DNA of 57,865 nt, from positions 1 to 57,865 of the IMG/VR virus record IMGVR_UViG_3300024999_000121, one strand, 5' to 3'. The position numbers were made by a program, and so were the translations under genes. The notes beneath the pieces were generated by a model. The model saw only the letters and a list, made by a program, of their open reading frames with translations. It made no database searches and was not told the DNA's origin. Shown here piece by piece: positions 1 to 7,854 of the stretch (the stretch's first letter is position 1; each line of letters opens with the position of its first letter). This DNA is from a virus.

Positions 1-1
1 A

Positions 2-190
2 GGCTATTACTTCTCGGCAATCCAAGTATTAGCTCAATCTGTCGTTGCTTCACAGACCAACGTAACTGGCGAGGTCACAGCACAACTTAGCGATTTTACA
101 GCACTACCGGCAGGGGTAACTATTCCTACAAAGTTAACCAAGATAGCCCTGACAAGTGGAGAAGCAATTGGCATTCTTGCAAGAACATAA
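2..190 (+). CDS. Small structural protein, C-terminal part (runs in from before the window)
   Basis: An open frame enters at base 2 and stops with TAA at 188-190, giving 62 residues that end GEAIGILART. The segment is rich in Ala, Thr and Val with short beta-like stretches. It lies between the off-window capsid genes and the connector gene, where head decoration or capsid-associated proteins usually sit. The start is not in the window, so the family cannot be fixed. That it is a real gene is well supported; the role is inference from position. Confidence 0.65.
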   Translation, partial: GYYFSAIQVLAQSVVASQTNVTGEVTAQLSDFTALPAGVTIPTKLTKIALTSGEAIGILART

Positions 191-225
191 TGCTATTACA
201 TTAAACGAAAAGGGGGATTTACCCC

Positions 226-1173
226 ATGGCGATCACTTATGGAGCAATTAGAACGTCAACTCTGCGCTTGTTAGACGAATACAGTTCAAGAGGAACCATT
301 CAAGTCCCTTCAAAAGTAGCGGATTACGGTTTCAAAATACAGCAATTAGTAAATGAATCAATTTACGAACTTGCTTCAACTACAGCCAAGCTTCCTAAAA
401 CTCTCTTAATTCCTCATAATCCTGTCAAAAACACCCTTGCCGACGATACGAGTTCGATAAAACAGCATATTCCCGGCATTGACTTCTCGATAACGCTTGT
501 GAATGGGAAGTCAACTTTTTTTGAAGCTACCGGACCAGCGACAATAGTTATCGAGCAATCGAGTAATGGCACGACCTACACGGAGATTGAGACAATTACT
601 ATAGCTTCAACCGTAACAACTTTTGCAGAATACAGGCGACTTATAACTCCGACTTTAGCAACAAACACGGTTAGATTGCGCTTTACTGGCGATTACGTTT
701 ACCTGTTTAGGAATTATGTACTGTATCCGTATTCTTGGCCTACGGCGGCAGACGTACCACAGCACTCTCCTTGGTGGAAGGTTACAACTCCAAGCGATTT
801 CCTTGACCTAAACTATGTAGAAATTAGGAGGGACGCAAGGCAATTTATTCCTTATTCCAATATGATCAAGACTCCTGAGAACGAACTTTTTTTCAACTCA
901 TTTGAGGGTCCTGCGGAATTTCTTATCCACTACTGGCGTAAGCCAACTCTCTTAACCTTCACCAACGTTCAAGCAACAGACGATGCCCTGATAATCGACC
1001 TTCGAGATGATGCTGCATTAATTTTGCCATACAACTGTGCTGGAACAATCATGAACTCGGAGGAAGATGGCCTCGGGGATCGCTACTTAAAGAAATACAC
1101 AGAAAAACGCATGAACCTCATTTCAAGTACAGCCTCGCACGTATCAAGCCTAAGTAATTTGTACACATGGTAG
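226..1173 (+). CDS. Putative head-tail connector/adaptor protein
   Basis: A 315-residue protein starting at ATG after AAGGGGG. The N-terminus (TSTLRLLDEYSSRG, then KIQQLVNESIYELA) is helical, like adaptor proteins that dock under the portal. The middle, about 80-230, is beta-rich with several Trp/Tyr. It is followed closely by tail genes. No enzyme motif is visible. Position directly after the capsid-side gene and before the propeller-like tail protein fits an adaptor or tail accessory factor of a short-tailed phage; the role is inferred from order rather than from a decisive motif. Confidence 0.6.
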   Translation: MAITYGAIRTSTLRLLDEYSSRGTIQVPSKVADYGFKIQQLVNESIYELASTTAKLPKTLLIPHNPVKNTLADDTSSIKQHIPGIDFSITLVNGKSTFFEATGPATIVIEQSSNGTTYTEIETITIASTVTTFAEYRRLITPTLATNTVRLRFTGDYVYLFRNYVLYPYSWPTAADVPQHSPWWKVTTPSDFLDLNYVEIRRDARQFIPYSNMIKTPENELFFNSFEGPAEFLIHYWRKPTLLTFTNVQATDDALIIDLRDDAALILPYNCAGTIMNSEEDGLGDRYLKKYTEKRMNLISSTASHVSSLSNLYTW

Positions 1174-1186
1174 GAGGTGAGGACAT

Positions 1187-1456
1187 ATCGCAACCGAAAC
1201 ATATAGCTTCCCCGATGGCTTCGCAGGCGGCCTGAGGATTGACCTTAGCCCCGATAAAATACCTTCTTCTGCAAGCCCTGATATGCAGAACATAAATTTT
1301 TTTGACGGAGCAATCCCAACTAAACGAAAAGGCTTCTCCCGCCCCTACTCCGCCTCACTTGGACCAACTCCAATCCGTCTAATGACCGAATTTAAGACAA
1401 ACGGCGAAACCGAATTCCTCATCGTATGCGGAGGTTCCCTATACAAAAAGAATTGA
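1187..1456 (+). CDS. N-terminal segment of a tail (propeller-type) protein, apparent ATC start
   Basis: An 89-codon frame reads ATETYSFPDGFAGGLRIDL..., ending IVCGGSLYKKN before TGA. An in-frame TGA sits at 1178-1180, so the only upstream start choice is ATC at 1187, placed just after a strong TAGGAGGTGAGGA ribosome binding site. The first ATG (1283) lacks a ribosome binding site. The text resembles the N-terminus of podovirus tail proteins (a 'glycine-rich leader, then gold-standard KRKGFS and LYK' layout), and the downstream 570-residue protein looks like the rest. Either a split protein or a 5' remnant; ATC use is inferred. Confidence 0.55.
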   Translation: MATETYSFPDGFAGGLRIDLSPDKIPSSASPDMQNINFFDGAIPTKRKGFSRPYSASLGPTPIRLMTEFKTNGETEFLIVCGGSLYKKN

Positions 1457-1466
1457 GGTGTAACTC

Positions 1467-1865
1467 TTGGCAGATATAACTCTCCAGGAACTATTTGACG
1501 CTACGGCAAACGTAGCAGGTACAGGCTTTGCATCAGCAGCGCGAACAGCCACGGTATCAAGTTCTGACATAACAAACTTAGGCGGCAAGGGCGTTATTGT
1601 CATCCTTGACGTAACTGCATCAGCGGATACCCCAAGCATTACATTAAAAATCGAAGGCAAGGACCCTGTTTCTGGTAAATACTACACTATCCTCGAATCA
1701 GCAGCGGTAACTGCAACAAGCACAAACATCTATAGGGTTCATCCTTCATTAACCGCAGCATCCAACTTGATAGCAAAAGATGCAATCCCCAAAACATTCC
1801 GCATAACCATGACTCATGCGGACGCGGATTCCATCACATATTCGGTAGGCTATAGTTTGGTTTAG
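1467..1865 (+). CDS. Small virion/decoration-type protein
   Basis: A 132-residue protein from TTG at 1467 with AATTGAGGTG upstream. It has the pattern KGVIVILDVTASADTPSITLKIEGKD followed by GKYYTILESAAVTAT and TFRITMTHADADSITYSV, a beta-sandwich-like sequence seen in small phage structural proteins. It is sandwiched between two parts of what looks like one tail protein, so it may be an insertion. The product is probably virion-associated; exact place is unknown. Confidence 0.6.
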   Translation: MADITLQELFDATANVAGTGFASAARTATVSSSDITNLGGKGVIVILDVTASADTPSITLKIEGKDPVSGKYYTILESAAVTATSTNIYRVHPSLTAASNLIAKDAIPKTFRITMTHADADSITYSVGYSLV

Positions 1866-1886
1866 CCTCTCATAAGGGGGTTCAGT

Positions 1887-3599
1887 ATGGCAATTGCAAC
1901 ATTTTGGGCAGGTACAGACGGTAAAGATGGAACATATGGAGTAGACGCAACAACAGCACTAGATGGAACTGCCTCGGCATCTGTCTTTTTTTCTTTATGG
2001 ACAGAATTCGAAGGTATTCTTCAAGGACTAACCGATGCCCCAACAACTTCCTTCGAGTCAGGCGACAAGGTTTACTTCCTTACAGGCAATGAATACGTCT
2101 ACTATAACGGCACAACAGCAGGTAACGTCACGGATATTGCCAAGGTCCCAACTGTTACGCTAGGTAAAAAACCTGATGGCACAAGCGGAACAGCAAACGA
2201 AAAGTTCAATCATTTGAGTGACAAATGGAAAACAAGCTATGACCCTGACGGAATAGCGACAGCGTTTGTACTCGACAAAATATATCAATCTGATGGCGTA
2301 ACCCCAATTACCCTCTCAGCAAATCTATTTAAAGCGTACATTTATGAAGTAGAAAAAGTAGAAGGTACAGACTTCACCTTCAATCGTACAACATGGACAG
2401 CAACCTTCACCTCTGCCCCTGCTGCTGGAACTGATACCCTGCAAATTCAATTAGAGGCAACCGCGCTCATGGACCAAACCCTTATCACTAAATGCACCAT
2501 GGCTATTGAGTACGCAGGTAACAATAATACCGCTGTATTCATTTCAGGGCATCCAACCTACCCGAATATAGTTTGTTATTCATGGTTTTACGACCCAACA
2601 TACTTTCCTGAAGATGCTGACATAAGCGTTGGTAACGACTCCCGAAGTGTCACTGGTTGGGGAAGAATGAACGATTACCTTATCACCTACAAAGAGCCGG
2701 GTGATGAATTTGTACAATGGTATTCGTACATTAATGTGGATTCTACTTCTGGCGCAGTCACGGTCCCTACATTCGGTCTAAATGATGAGTTTGGATGCAT
2801 CGCAGGGCGAACCGTTCGCCCTGCTCAGAATGGGCTTCTTGTCCTCTCTGATAAGGGAGTAGTATGGACTTGGGCTAGCCTAACCAAGGGACAAGCTAAC
2901 TGCAAAATAGTCAGTCAAGGCGTAAACGGTAAGAACGGCATAGCAAGTGGAATCCTTGACAACACGAAAGCAGACTTAGCCTTATCCCATGCTGAAATAA
3001 GCGGAAACAAATACCTTCTGCATATCAAGGACAAGGTTTGGGTGTTGGACCTTGAATATTCAGACTTGGCAGGTGGAGTTTATTGTTGGTATCCCTACAC
3101 TGGTATTTACGCCAATGCAGGATACTTCCTGACACGTTCAGACGTTCTATATATCGGCGATAACGTAAACGGGCTTATCTATTCCGAACAGCAAATAACC
3201 AACGATAACCCTTACTCCGACAATGGCGTAGCGATAGACGCGTGGTGGACTTCGCCTCTTATGTTCCTAGGTGGTAGAGAATGGATAAAGAAGTTTGAAC
3301 GGATCAATCTTACATTTAAAGCATCATACGGAACAGAACACATCCTTACGCTTATCTCTGATTCAGGGGAAGAAGATATAACCCTCTTGCAAGAATCAGG
3401 GATTTTTGATGCCCGGTACTTCCACGCTTCATATTTCAATGCAGGAACGGAAGCGCCTAGCTACCCTAAATCACAGGGCGAGAAAATAGGAATCAAGGCT
3501 GAGTATTTCCAGTTCAGAATCAGAAATAACATGCTTAATCGCAGTATAGCCATGTTAGCGGCTATGATTAGTTTCAAGCTGAGGAAGAAGGTGAAGTAA
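1887..3599 (+). CDS. Tail hub/stabilisation-like (beta-propeller-type) protein
   Basis: A 570-residue protein from ATG with TAAGGGGG upstream. It has repeated beta-strand blocks with motifs such as SFESGDKVYFLTGNEYVYYNG, HPTYPNIVCYSWFYDPTYFPE and WGRMNDYLITYKEPGDEF, the layout of propeller-like tail stabilisation proteins of short-tailed phages. The fragment at 1187-1456 looks like its missing N-terminus. The stop TAA overlaps the next ATG by one base, so translation is probably coupled to the fibre gene. Function is inferred from pattern and position. Confidence 0.6.
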   Translation: MAIATFWAGTDGKDGTYGVDATTALDGTASASVFFSLWTEFEGILQGLTDAPTTSFESGDKVYFLTGNEYVYYNGTTAGNVTDIAKVPTVTLGKKPDGTSGTANEKFNHLSDKWKTSYDPDGIATAFVLDKIYQSDGVTPITLSANLFKAYIYEVEKVEGTDFTFNRTTWTATFTSAPAAGTDTLQIQLEATALMDQTLITKCTMAIEYAGNNNTAVFISGHPTYPNIVCYSWFYDPTYFPEDADISVGNDSRSVTGWGRMNDYLITYKEPGDEFVQWYSYINVDSTSGAVTVPTFGLNDEFGCIAGRTVRPAQNGLLVLSDKGVVWTWASLTKGQANCKIVSQGVNGKNGIASGILDNTKADLALSHAEISGNKYLLHIKDKVWVLDLEYSDLAGGVYCWYPYTGIYANAGYFLTRSDVLYIGDNVNGLIYSEQQITNDNPYSDNGVAIDAWWTSPLMFLGGREWIKKFERINLTFKASYGTEHILTLISDSGEEDITLLQESGIFDARYFHASYFNAGTEAPSYPKSQGEKIGIKAEYFQFRIRNNMLNRSIAMLAAMISFKLRKKVK

Positions 3600-4972
3600 T
3601 GGCATTTCCAACAATGGGGGCAATAACTGAAAAGTTCGTAGGGCAACCGTACGACCTGAATAGCGTCTTAACCCCTGCTCAAGTGTGGGCAAAGCTTGAC
3701 TCTCCACCCGAAGAGGTAAGGGTTGCGTTAAATGCAGTTGTTGCCTTACTTAATGCTATCACAGACGGGATAAGTGGCGCAGACAGCCTTGGCATACCCG
3801 AAACCATAGCAGGAAGCGGGGCGAATGTAAGAGATAGAGCAGATTGGCTTTATGCTCAGATAGTTGCTGCGGTGTTAGGGGAGATACCTGACGGTTCGTT
3901 GACTACAGCTAAGCATGCTAATAGTTCTGTCACGGCGGCAAAGTGCGCGGCAGACGTTGCGACTCAGGCTGAGTTGGATAATTTAGCAGGAGCAGGACGA
4001 ACAACAGAAACAGTAAAGGATAATGCGGATACCATTGCTAACCATTCAGCAAATACTACTACTGCCCACGGTGCTGTATCGGCAGCGACAGCAAGTAAGA
4101 TCATAATTCGTGATGCGTCAGGCAGGGCAAAGGTAGCGGCCCCAAGCGCAACAGATGACATTGCGCTATTAAGCACAGTTACGGGCAATGTCGAAGATAC
4201 TCCAACGGCAGGGCACACGACTAATGCGGCAAGCAGTAATTCAGTTGCTATACTTCAGGCGGATTACGCGACAGACACAGGTGTAGTAAATGCTTATGCG
4301 ATTACACTAAACCCTGCTCCGGTGGCATATGAGATAGGCAAGATTTATAAATTTAAAGCCGCTAATGCTAATACAGGAGCATCAACCTTTGCTATAGGGG
4401 CATTGGTTGCAACGGCGATAAAAAAGAATGTGTCAGTGGCTTTAGCGGCAGGGGATATTCCGGCAGGGGGAATAATACCCGTTATGTATGATGGCACAAA
4501 TTTTCAACTAATCCCAATAGCTCCACCGAGTGCCGCATCCGAAACCGTAGCAGGTATTACAGAGTATGCTACAGCAGCAGAGGTTACAGCAGGGGTTAGT
4601 ACCACATTAGCAATAACTCCTGCGGGGGCGAAGGTGGAACTGGACAAAAAAGCAAATATAACAAGCGGAGGTTATACTGGTAATGCAACTTCTCCGAGGA
4701 CAATATCGTTGAGCTTTACTCCCAAGTTTGTTTATGTTACGAGACTAGGTGGTTCGACACCAACTGACTCAGTAACCGGAATAACTGGTTATGATGCTAC
4801 TGCACCAACATTAGGTAAATACGATACAAGTAATAGTAATATAGCCTCGTATTTAGCAGGCGACAACAATTCTATCGTTATCACTACCAACGGATTTATC
4901 GTAAGACACAACAGCACGTATAATGGGTATAACATAAACGGCATATCGTATGGATATACAGCTATAGGATAG
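3599..4972 (+). CDS. Tail fibre/receptor-binding protein
   Basis: A 457-residue protein whose ATG overlaps the preceding stop. About 90-210 is Ala/Thr/Asp-rich with NHSANTTTAHGAVSAATASK and IIIRDASGRAKVAAPSA, typical of trimeric fibre shafts. Another shaft-like part (ETVAGITEYATAAEVTAGV) leads into a C-terminal head beginning GGYTGNATSPRTISLSFTPKFVYV, about 360-457, a recurrent fibre-tip layout. It likely contacts the host surface. The C-terminus is Tyr/Asn/Gly-rich, as expected for a variable tip. Confidence 0.75.
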   Translation: MAFPTMGAITEKFVGQPYDLNSVLTPAQVWAKLDSPPEEVRVALNAVVALLNAITDGISGADSLGIPETIAGSGANVRDRADWLYAQIVAAVLGEIPDGSLTTAKHANSSVTAAKCAADVATQAELDNLAGAGRTTETVKDNADTIANHSANTTTAHGAVSAATASKIIIRDASGRAKVAAPSATDDIALLSTVTGNVEDTPTAGHTTNAASSNSVAILQADYATDTGVVNAYAITLNPAPVAYEIGKIYKFKAANANTGASTFAIGALVATAIKKNVSVALAAGDIPAGGIIPVMYDGTNFQLIPIAPPSAASETVAGITEYATAAEVTAGVSTTLAITPAGAKVELDKKANITSGGYTGNATSPRTISLSFTPKFVYVTRLGGSTPTDSVTGITGYDATAPTLGKYDTSNSNIASYLAGDNNSIVITTNGFIVRHNSTYNGYNINGISYGYTAIG

Positions 4973-4982
4973 GGGGACAAAG

Positions 4983-5339
4983 ATGTATACGATAATTAAC
5001 AAAAGCACAGGTTATGAGATTCGCACTCATGATATGTTTAGATGCTCCAATATTTTCCCTAACTTAGAACTAGGAGAAAATGAGCAAATTGTGCTTATAC
5101 CAGTTTTGCTAATTGGGTTAATCAACAACGCTTATGAATGTTCTATTTCCGTTGGACAAGAAGGGATAGTAACGGCAATAAACGTAACAAAGACAATGGC
5201 AGAATGGCAAGCAGAGCAGCCAATAGTAACCCAACCTAAATCAGAACTTGAACTATTACAGGAACAACTAGCAACTCAAAACCAAACTCAATCAGATTTT
5301 ATGGATTATATTTTTGCGTCATTTCCAGAAATAGCCTAA
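4983..5339 (+). CDS. Small fibre-associated protein, unknown
   Basis: A 118-residue protein starting at ATG after GGGGGACAAAG. The N-terminus YTIINKSTGYEIRTHD has beta character; the C-terminal third (KSELELLQEQLATQNQTQSDF) is a Gln-rich helix that may form a short coiled coil. It lies immediately after the fibre gene and before a small XkdX-like gene, so a fibre accessory or chaperone role is possible. No known motif is recognised. Confidence 0.55.
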   Translation: MYTIINKSTGYEIRTHDMFRCSNIFPNLELGENEQIVLIPVLLIGLINNAYECSISVGQEGIVTAINVTKTMAEWQAEQPIVTQPKSELELLQEQLATQNQTQSDFMDYIFASFPEIA

Positions 5340-5358
5340 TTTAAAGGAGGTGATAAAC

Positions 5359-5595
5359 ATGGCAATAACTTCTATTCTTCCGTTTCGAACATCCACATAT
5401 GCAAGAGCAATCTATGTGTATGGCACAAACAGGCTGACCGCAAGAGATGGCTTCCCCGGAGTTGCAGAAGGTTACTACACACCAGTAGAACAGTATGCAG
5501 CAGCAAATTACACTACTGCACAAATTGACTTAGCATTAGCTTATGGGTGGTTGACGCAGACTGAATACGATGAGACTATGGCTTTCAAAATCTAA
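5359..5595 (+). CDS. XkdX-like small protein
   Basis: A 78-residue protein. The start is set at ATG 5359, eight bases after AAAGGAGGTGA; an upstream in-frame GTG at 5350 lies inside that ribosome binding site. The C-terminus (YTTAQIDLALAYGWLTQTEYDETM) has the 'helix, GW(I/L)T, EYDE' ending seen in small XkdX-type proteins encoded after fibre genes. Function of that family is unknown. It closes the fibre block ahead of two hairpins. Confidence 0.6.
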   Translation: MAITSILPFRTSTYARAIYVYGTNRLTARDGFPGVAEGYYTPVEQYAAANYTTAQIDLALAYGWLTQTEYDETMAFKI

Positions 5596-5602
5596 CCACA
5601 CA

Positions 5603-5645
5603 AGGGCAAAAGATAGACTAGAGATAGTCTCTTTTCTTTTGCCCT
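5603..5645 (+). terminator. Two-part stem-loop after the fibre genes
   Basis: An outer perfect stem (AGGGCAAAAGA with TCTTTTGCCCT) encloses an inner 6-bp stem AGACTA/TAGTCT closed by a GAGA tetraloop. There is no long T-run directly after the outer stem. Probably a transcript-end or processing structure. Confidence 0.55.
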
Positions 5646-5661
5646 GCTTTAATGAATTTTC

Positions 5662-5690
5662 AAAGCTGAAAGGCTTTTTTATTTTGTTTT
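5662..5690 (+). terminator. Probable Rho-independent terminator
   Basis: AAAGC and GCTTT form a short stem with loop TGAAAG, followed by a T-rich tract (TTTTTTATTTTGTTTT). It sits in the only gap within the fibre-to-ejection-gene run. Confidence 0.55.
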
Positions 5691-5715
5691 ATTCTTCTCC
5701 AAAGGAGGCGAAAGC

Positions 5716-7257
5716 GTGGCTACAAACTCAACCCTATCCCAAGAAGATTACCAACAAAACTTAACCGACTTAAATGATGTAACTGCAACTGCGGCAGCTA
5801 CAGCCAAACAGGACGTACTTCGTCAAGCGTGGGAGAGCGACCAACAGACTTACAACGCACAAAATGCTGCGGTTGCGAACAACTATCAAAGTGCTACTAA
5901 TGCGATCAATCTTCAGCGACAGACGCAACTTCCCAAATATCAAGCTCAAAAAGATGCGACTAGTTCAGATGCGGCGGCAACACAGCGTCGAACGGAAGCC
6001 CTAAATTCAATGGGTGGAACATACAACTCGGGCGCAAACAGGAGTCAGATGTTAGGGATTGACCTAAATAGGCAGAGTGTCTTACAAGGCATACAGAGCG
6101 ACCAGAATAACTTCGAGACATCTACGGGTAATGCTCTGACGGAAGCGGATTCGGCGAGGGTCGCGGCATTAAATGATATTGCTGGAAAGTTAGCCCTTGG
6201 CACAACACAGTACAACGATGGAGCATTGGCATTAAGGACTCAACTTGAGTCAGACAAGCAAACCGGGGCATTAAAAGCCGTCTTAGATGCTCAAGCGCGA
6301 GCAGATGAGCAATATCAATTCAACACGACGACAGGGCTTCAGCAGCAACAAATTAACAATCAAGTGGCACAGTATGCATCCACTTTAGCTCAGGAAAATG
6401 AGCAATTCAGAATTACGTCTAATATGACGCAACAACAGATTAATAATCAGGTTTCGCAGTTTAGACAAGGCTTGGAGCAAAATGCAAGTCAATTCGGCGT
6501 AACCTCTGCACAAACACAACAGCAGATCGATAGCCAAGTTTCGCAGTACGCCACCTCCCTAGCACAGTCTAATTCTCAATTCGAGAGAACTGCTGGTCAA
6601 TCGGATACTCAAATAACCAACCAGGCTAATCAGAATGCTGCTCAACTAGCCCAAAACGCTGCTCAATTCGCCGTAGCTTCAGCGCAAACGCAACAGCAAA
6701 TCGATGATGCCGCTTCTCAGTTTGCCGAGTCATTAGGACTATCTAAGGAACAACTTGCTGCTCAAATAGCTCAAAATGGCTTTGGTAATACTATGGCTGC
6801 GTTGAACTATAATGCGTCCATTGACCAAACTGAATTTAACAATGGTATTGCGGTTTATGGTGCAACTGGGGTTTATGGTGGAGACGTTAGTTCTGGAACG
6901 GACAGGGCTGTCGTTAATCCAGACGGAACAATTAGCACAATTCCTGTAGATGCAACTCCTGACACGACTCCTGATACACTTGATATATCTGGAAATGTGG
7001 CCACACCGACTACGGGCATTACTGTCGGCAAAACAGGAACAAAGTGGAAGAACTACCCTGAGGTTGACCGTAACACTGATGCCCCGGCAACAAATAGTGA
7101 AGGTGAGGAACTAACGGGGTACAGAATGACAGCCATTAGAGGAGAACACAGGTATTACGTTCCTATTTACTCTGGGCAAATGTCAAAGGGAACCGTTCCA
7201 ACAGGCGCTACGATCAATGGATCAAAAGGCGGCGTGCCAACCTTTAAGGATTGGTAA
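5716..7257 (+). CDS. Helical virion protein with five 29-residue Gln-rich repeats
   Basis: A 513-residue protein from GTG after AAAGGAGGCG. Residues 1-200 are helical and rich in Gln, Ala and Asn. Residues 210-354 are five tandem 29-residue units, each beginning (Q/D)(Q/T)QI and containing a Q-(Y/F)-A-x-x-LAQ core, so a long regular helical rod is likely. The C-terminal part is beta-rich (TDRAVVNPDGTISTIPV). It is encoded just before the transglycosylase and the 953-residue protein, like ejection or internal virion proteins. No enzyme motif. Confidence 0.55.
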   Translation: MATNSTLSQEDYQQNLTDLNDVTATAAATAKQDVLRQAWESDQQTYNAQNAAVANNYQSATNAINLQRQTQLPKYQAQKDATSSDAAATQRRTEALNSMGGTYNSGANRSQMLGIDLNRQSVLQGIQSDQNNFETSTGNALTEADSARVAALNDIAGKLALGTTQYNDGALALRTQLESDKQTGALKAVLDAQARADEQYQFNTTTGLQQQQINNQVAQYASTLAQENEQFRITSNMTQQQINNQVSQFRQGLEQNASQFGVTSAQTQQQIDSQVSQYATSLAQSNSQFERTAGQSDTQITNQANQNAAQLAQNAAQFAVASAQTQQQIDDAASQFAESLGLSKEQLAAQIAQNGFGNTMAALNYNASIDQTEFNNGIAVYGATGVYGGDVSSGTDRAVVNPDGTISTIPVDATPDTTPDTLDISGNVATPTTGITVGKTGTKWKNYPEVDRNTDAPATNSEGEELTGYRMTAIRGEHRYYVPIYSGQMSKGTVPTGATINGSKGGVPTFKDW

Positions 7258-7279
7258 ACTCAAAGAAAGGATGATTAAT

Positions 7280-7792
7280 ATGGCTGCGGTTGACCCAAAT
7301 AGACCCGGATATTACATGGACGGAACACCTATACCCAGCCGAACTGATCCTGAGGCGACTAATCGGGTTGCGGCTATGCAAGCGGGGTTTGGGGAATCTC
7401 AGCCTCAAGCTCAAGCTCAATCTCAATCCCAAGCTCAACCTCAGCCCATTAGAAAGTCCGGCAATCCATATAATAACCCGAGCAAAAAGCCAATCTACAT
7501 GACTGCTGATAATCAGATAGCTGATGGCCCGGGAAAAGGTGTGTATGCCTATTATGGAGTGCCGGGCATGGAATTACGCACGCAGTTTAACGCGCAGAAT
7601 GAATTTAAGGACAAGATGGAACAATGGGCTAAGGAGTTTGCAGAGACGCAGAGTCAGAATAAGTTTGATAACGGGATATCAGAAGGAACGCTGACTGGTT
7701 ATTATAACGGGAAGAAAACAATTAGCACTAAAACAGGGGGTACCAATACGGCGGCTCGTAAATACTACGTAAACGGAGTGCTGCAATCATAA
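7280..7792 (+). CDS. Small virion-region protein, unknown
   Basis: About 170 residues. ATG 7280 is chosen because AAAGAAAGG lies just upstream; an in-frame ATG at 7271 overlaps the end of that signal and earlier starts lie inside the previous gene. Residues about 38-55 are an Ala/Gln/Ser/Pro run (QPQAQAQSQSQAQPQP). The rest is polar with no domain I recognise. Its place among ejection-type genes suggests a virion component. Confidence 0.5.
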   Translation: MAAVDPNRPGYYMDGTPIPSRTDPEATNRVAAMQAGFGESQPQAQAQSQSQAQPQPIRKSGNPYNNPSKKPIYMTADNQIADGPGKGVYAYYGVPGMELRTQFNAQNEFKDKMEQWAKEFAETQSQNKFDNGISEGTLTGYYNGKKTISTKTGGTNTAARKYYVNGVLQS

Positions 7793-7804
7793 CACCTAGT
7801 ACCA

Positions 7805-7830
7805 AGAGAGAGTCTTAATCGACTCTCTCT
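7805..7830. terminator. Intergenic hairpin
   Basis: A perfect 10-bp stem, AGAGAGAGTC with GACTCTCTCT, and loop TTAATC, lies between two virion genes. No T-run follows, so it may act in RNA processing or partial termination. Confidence 0.45.
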
Positions 7831-7854
7831 ATTTCTCAAGAAAGGATGATGAGC

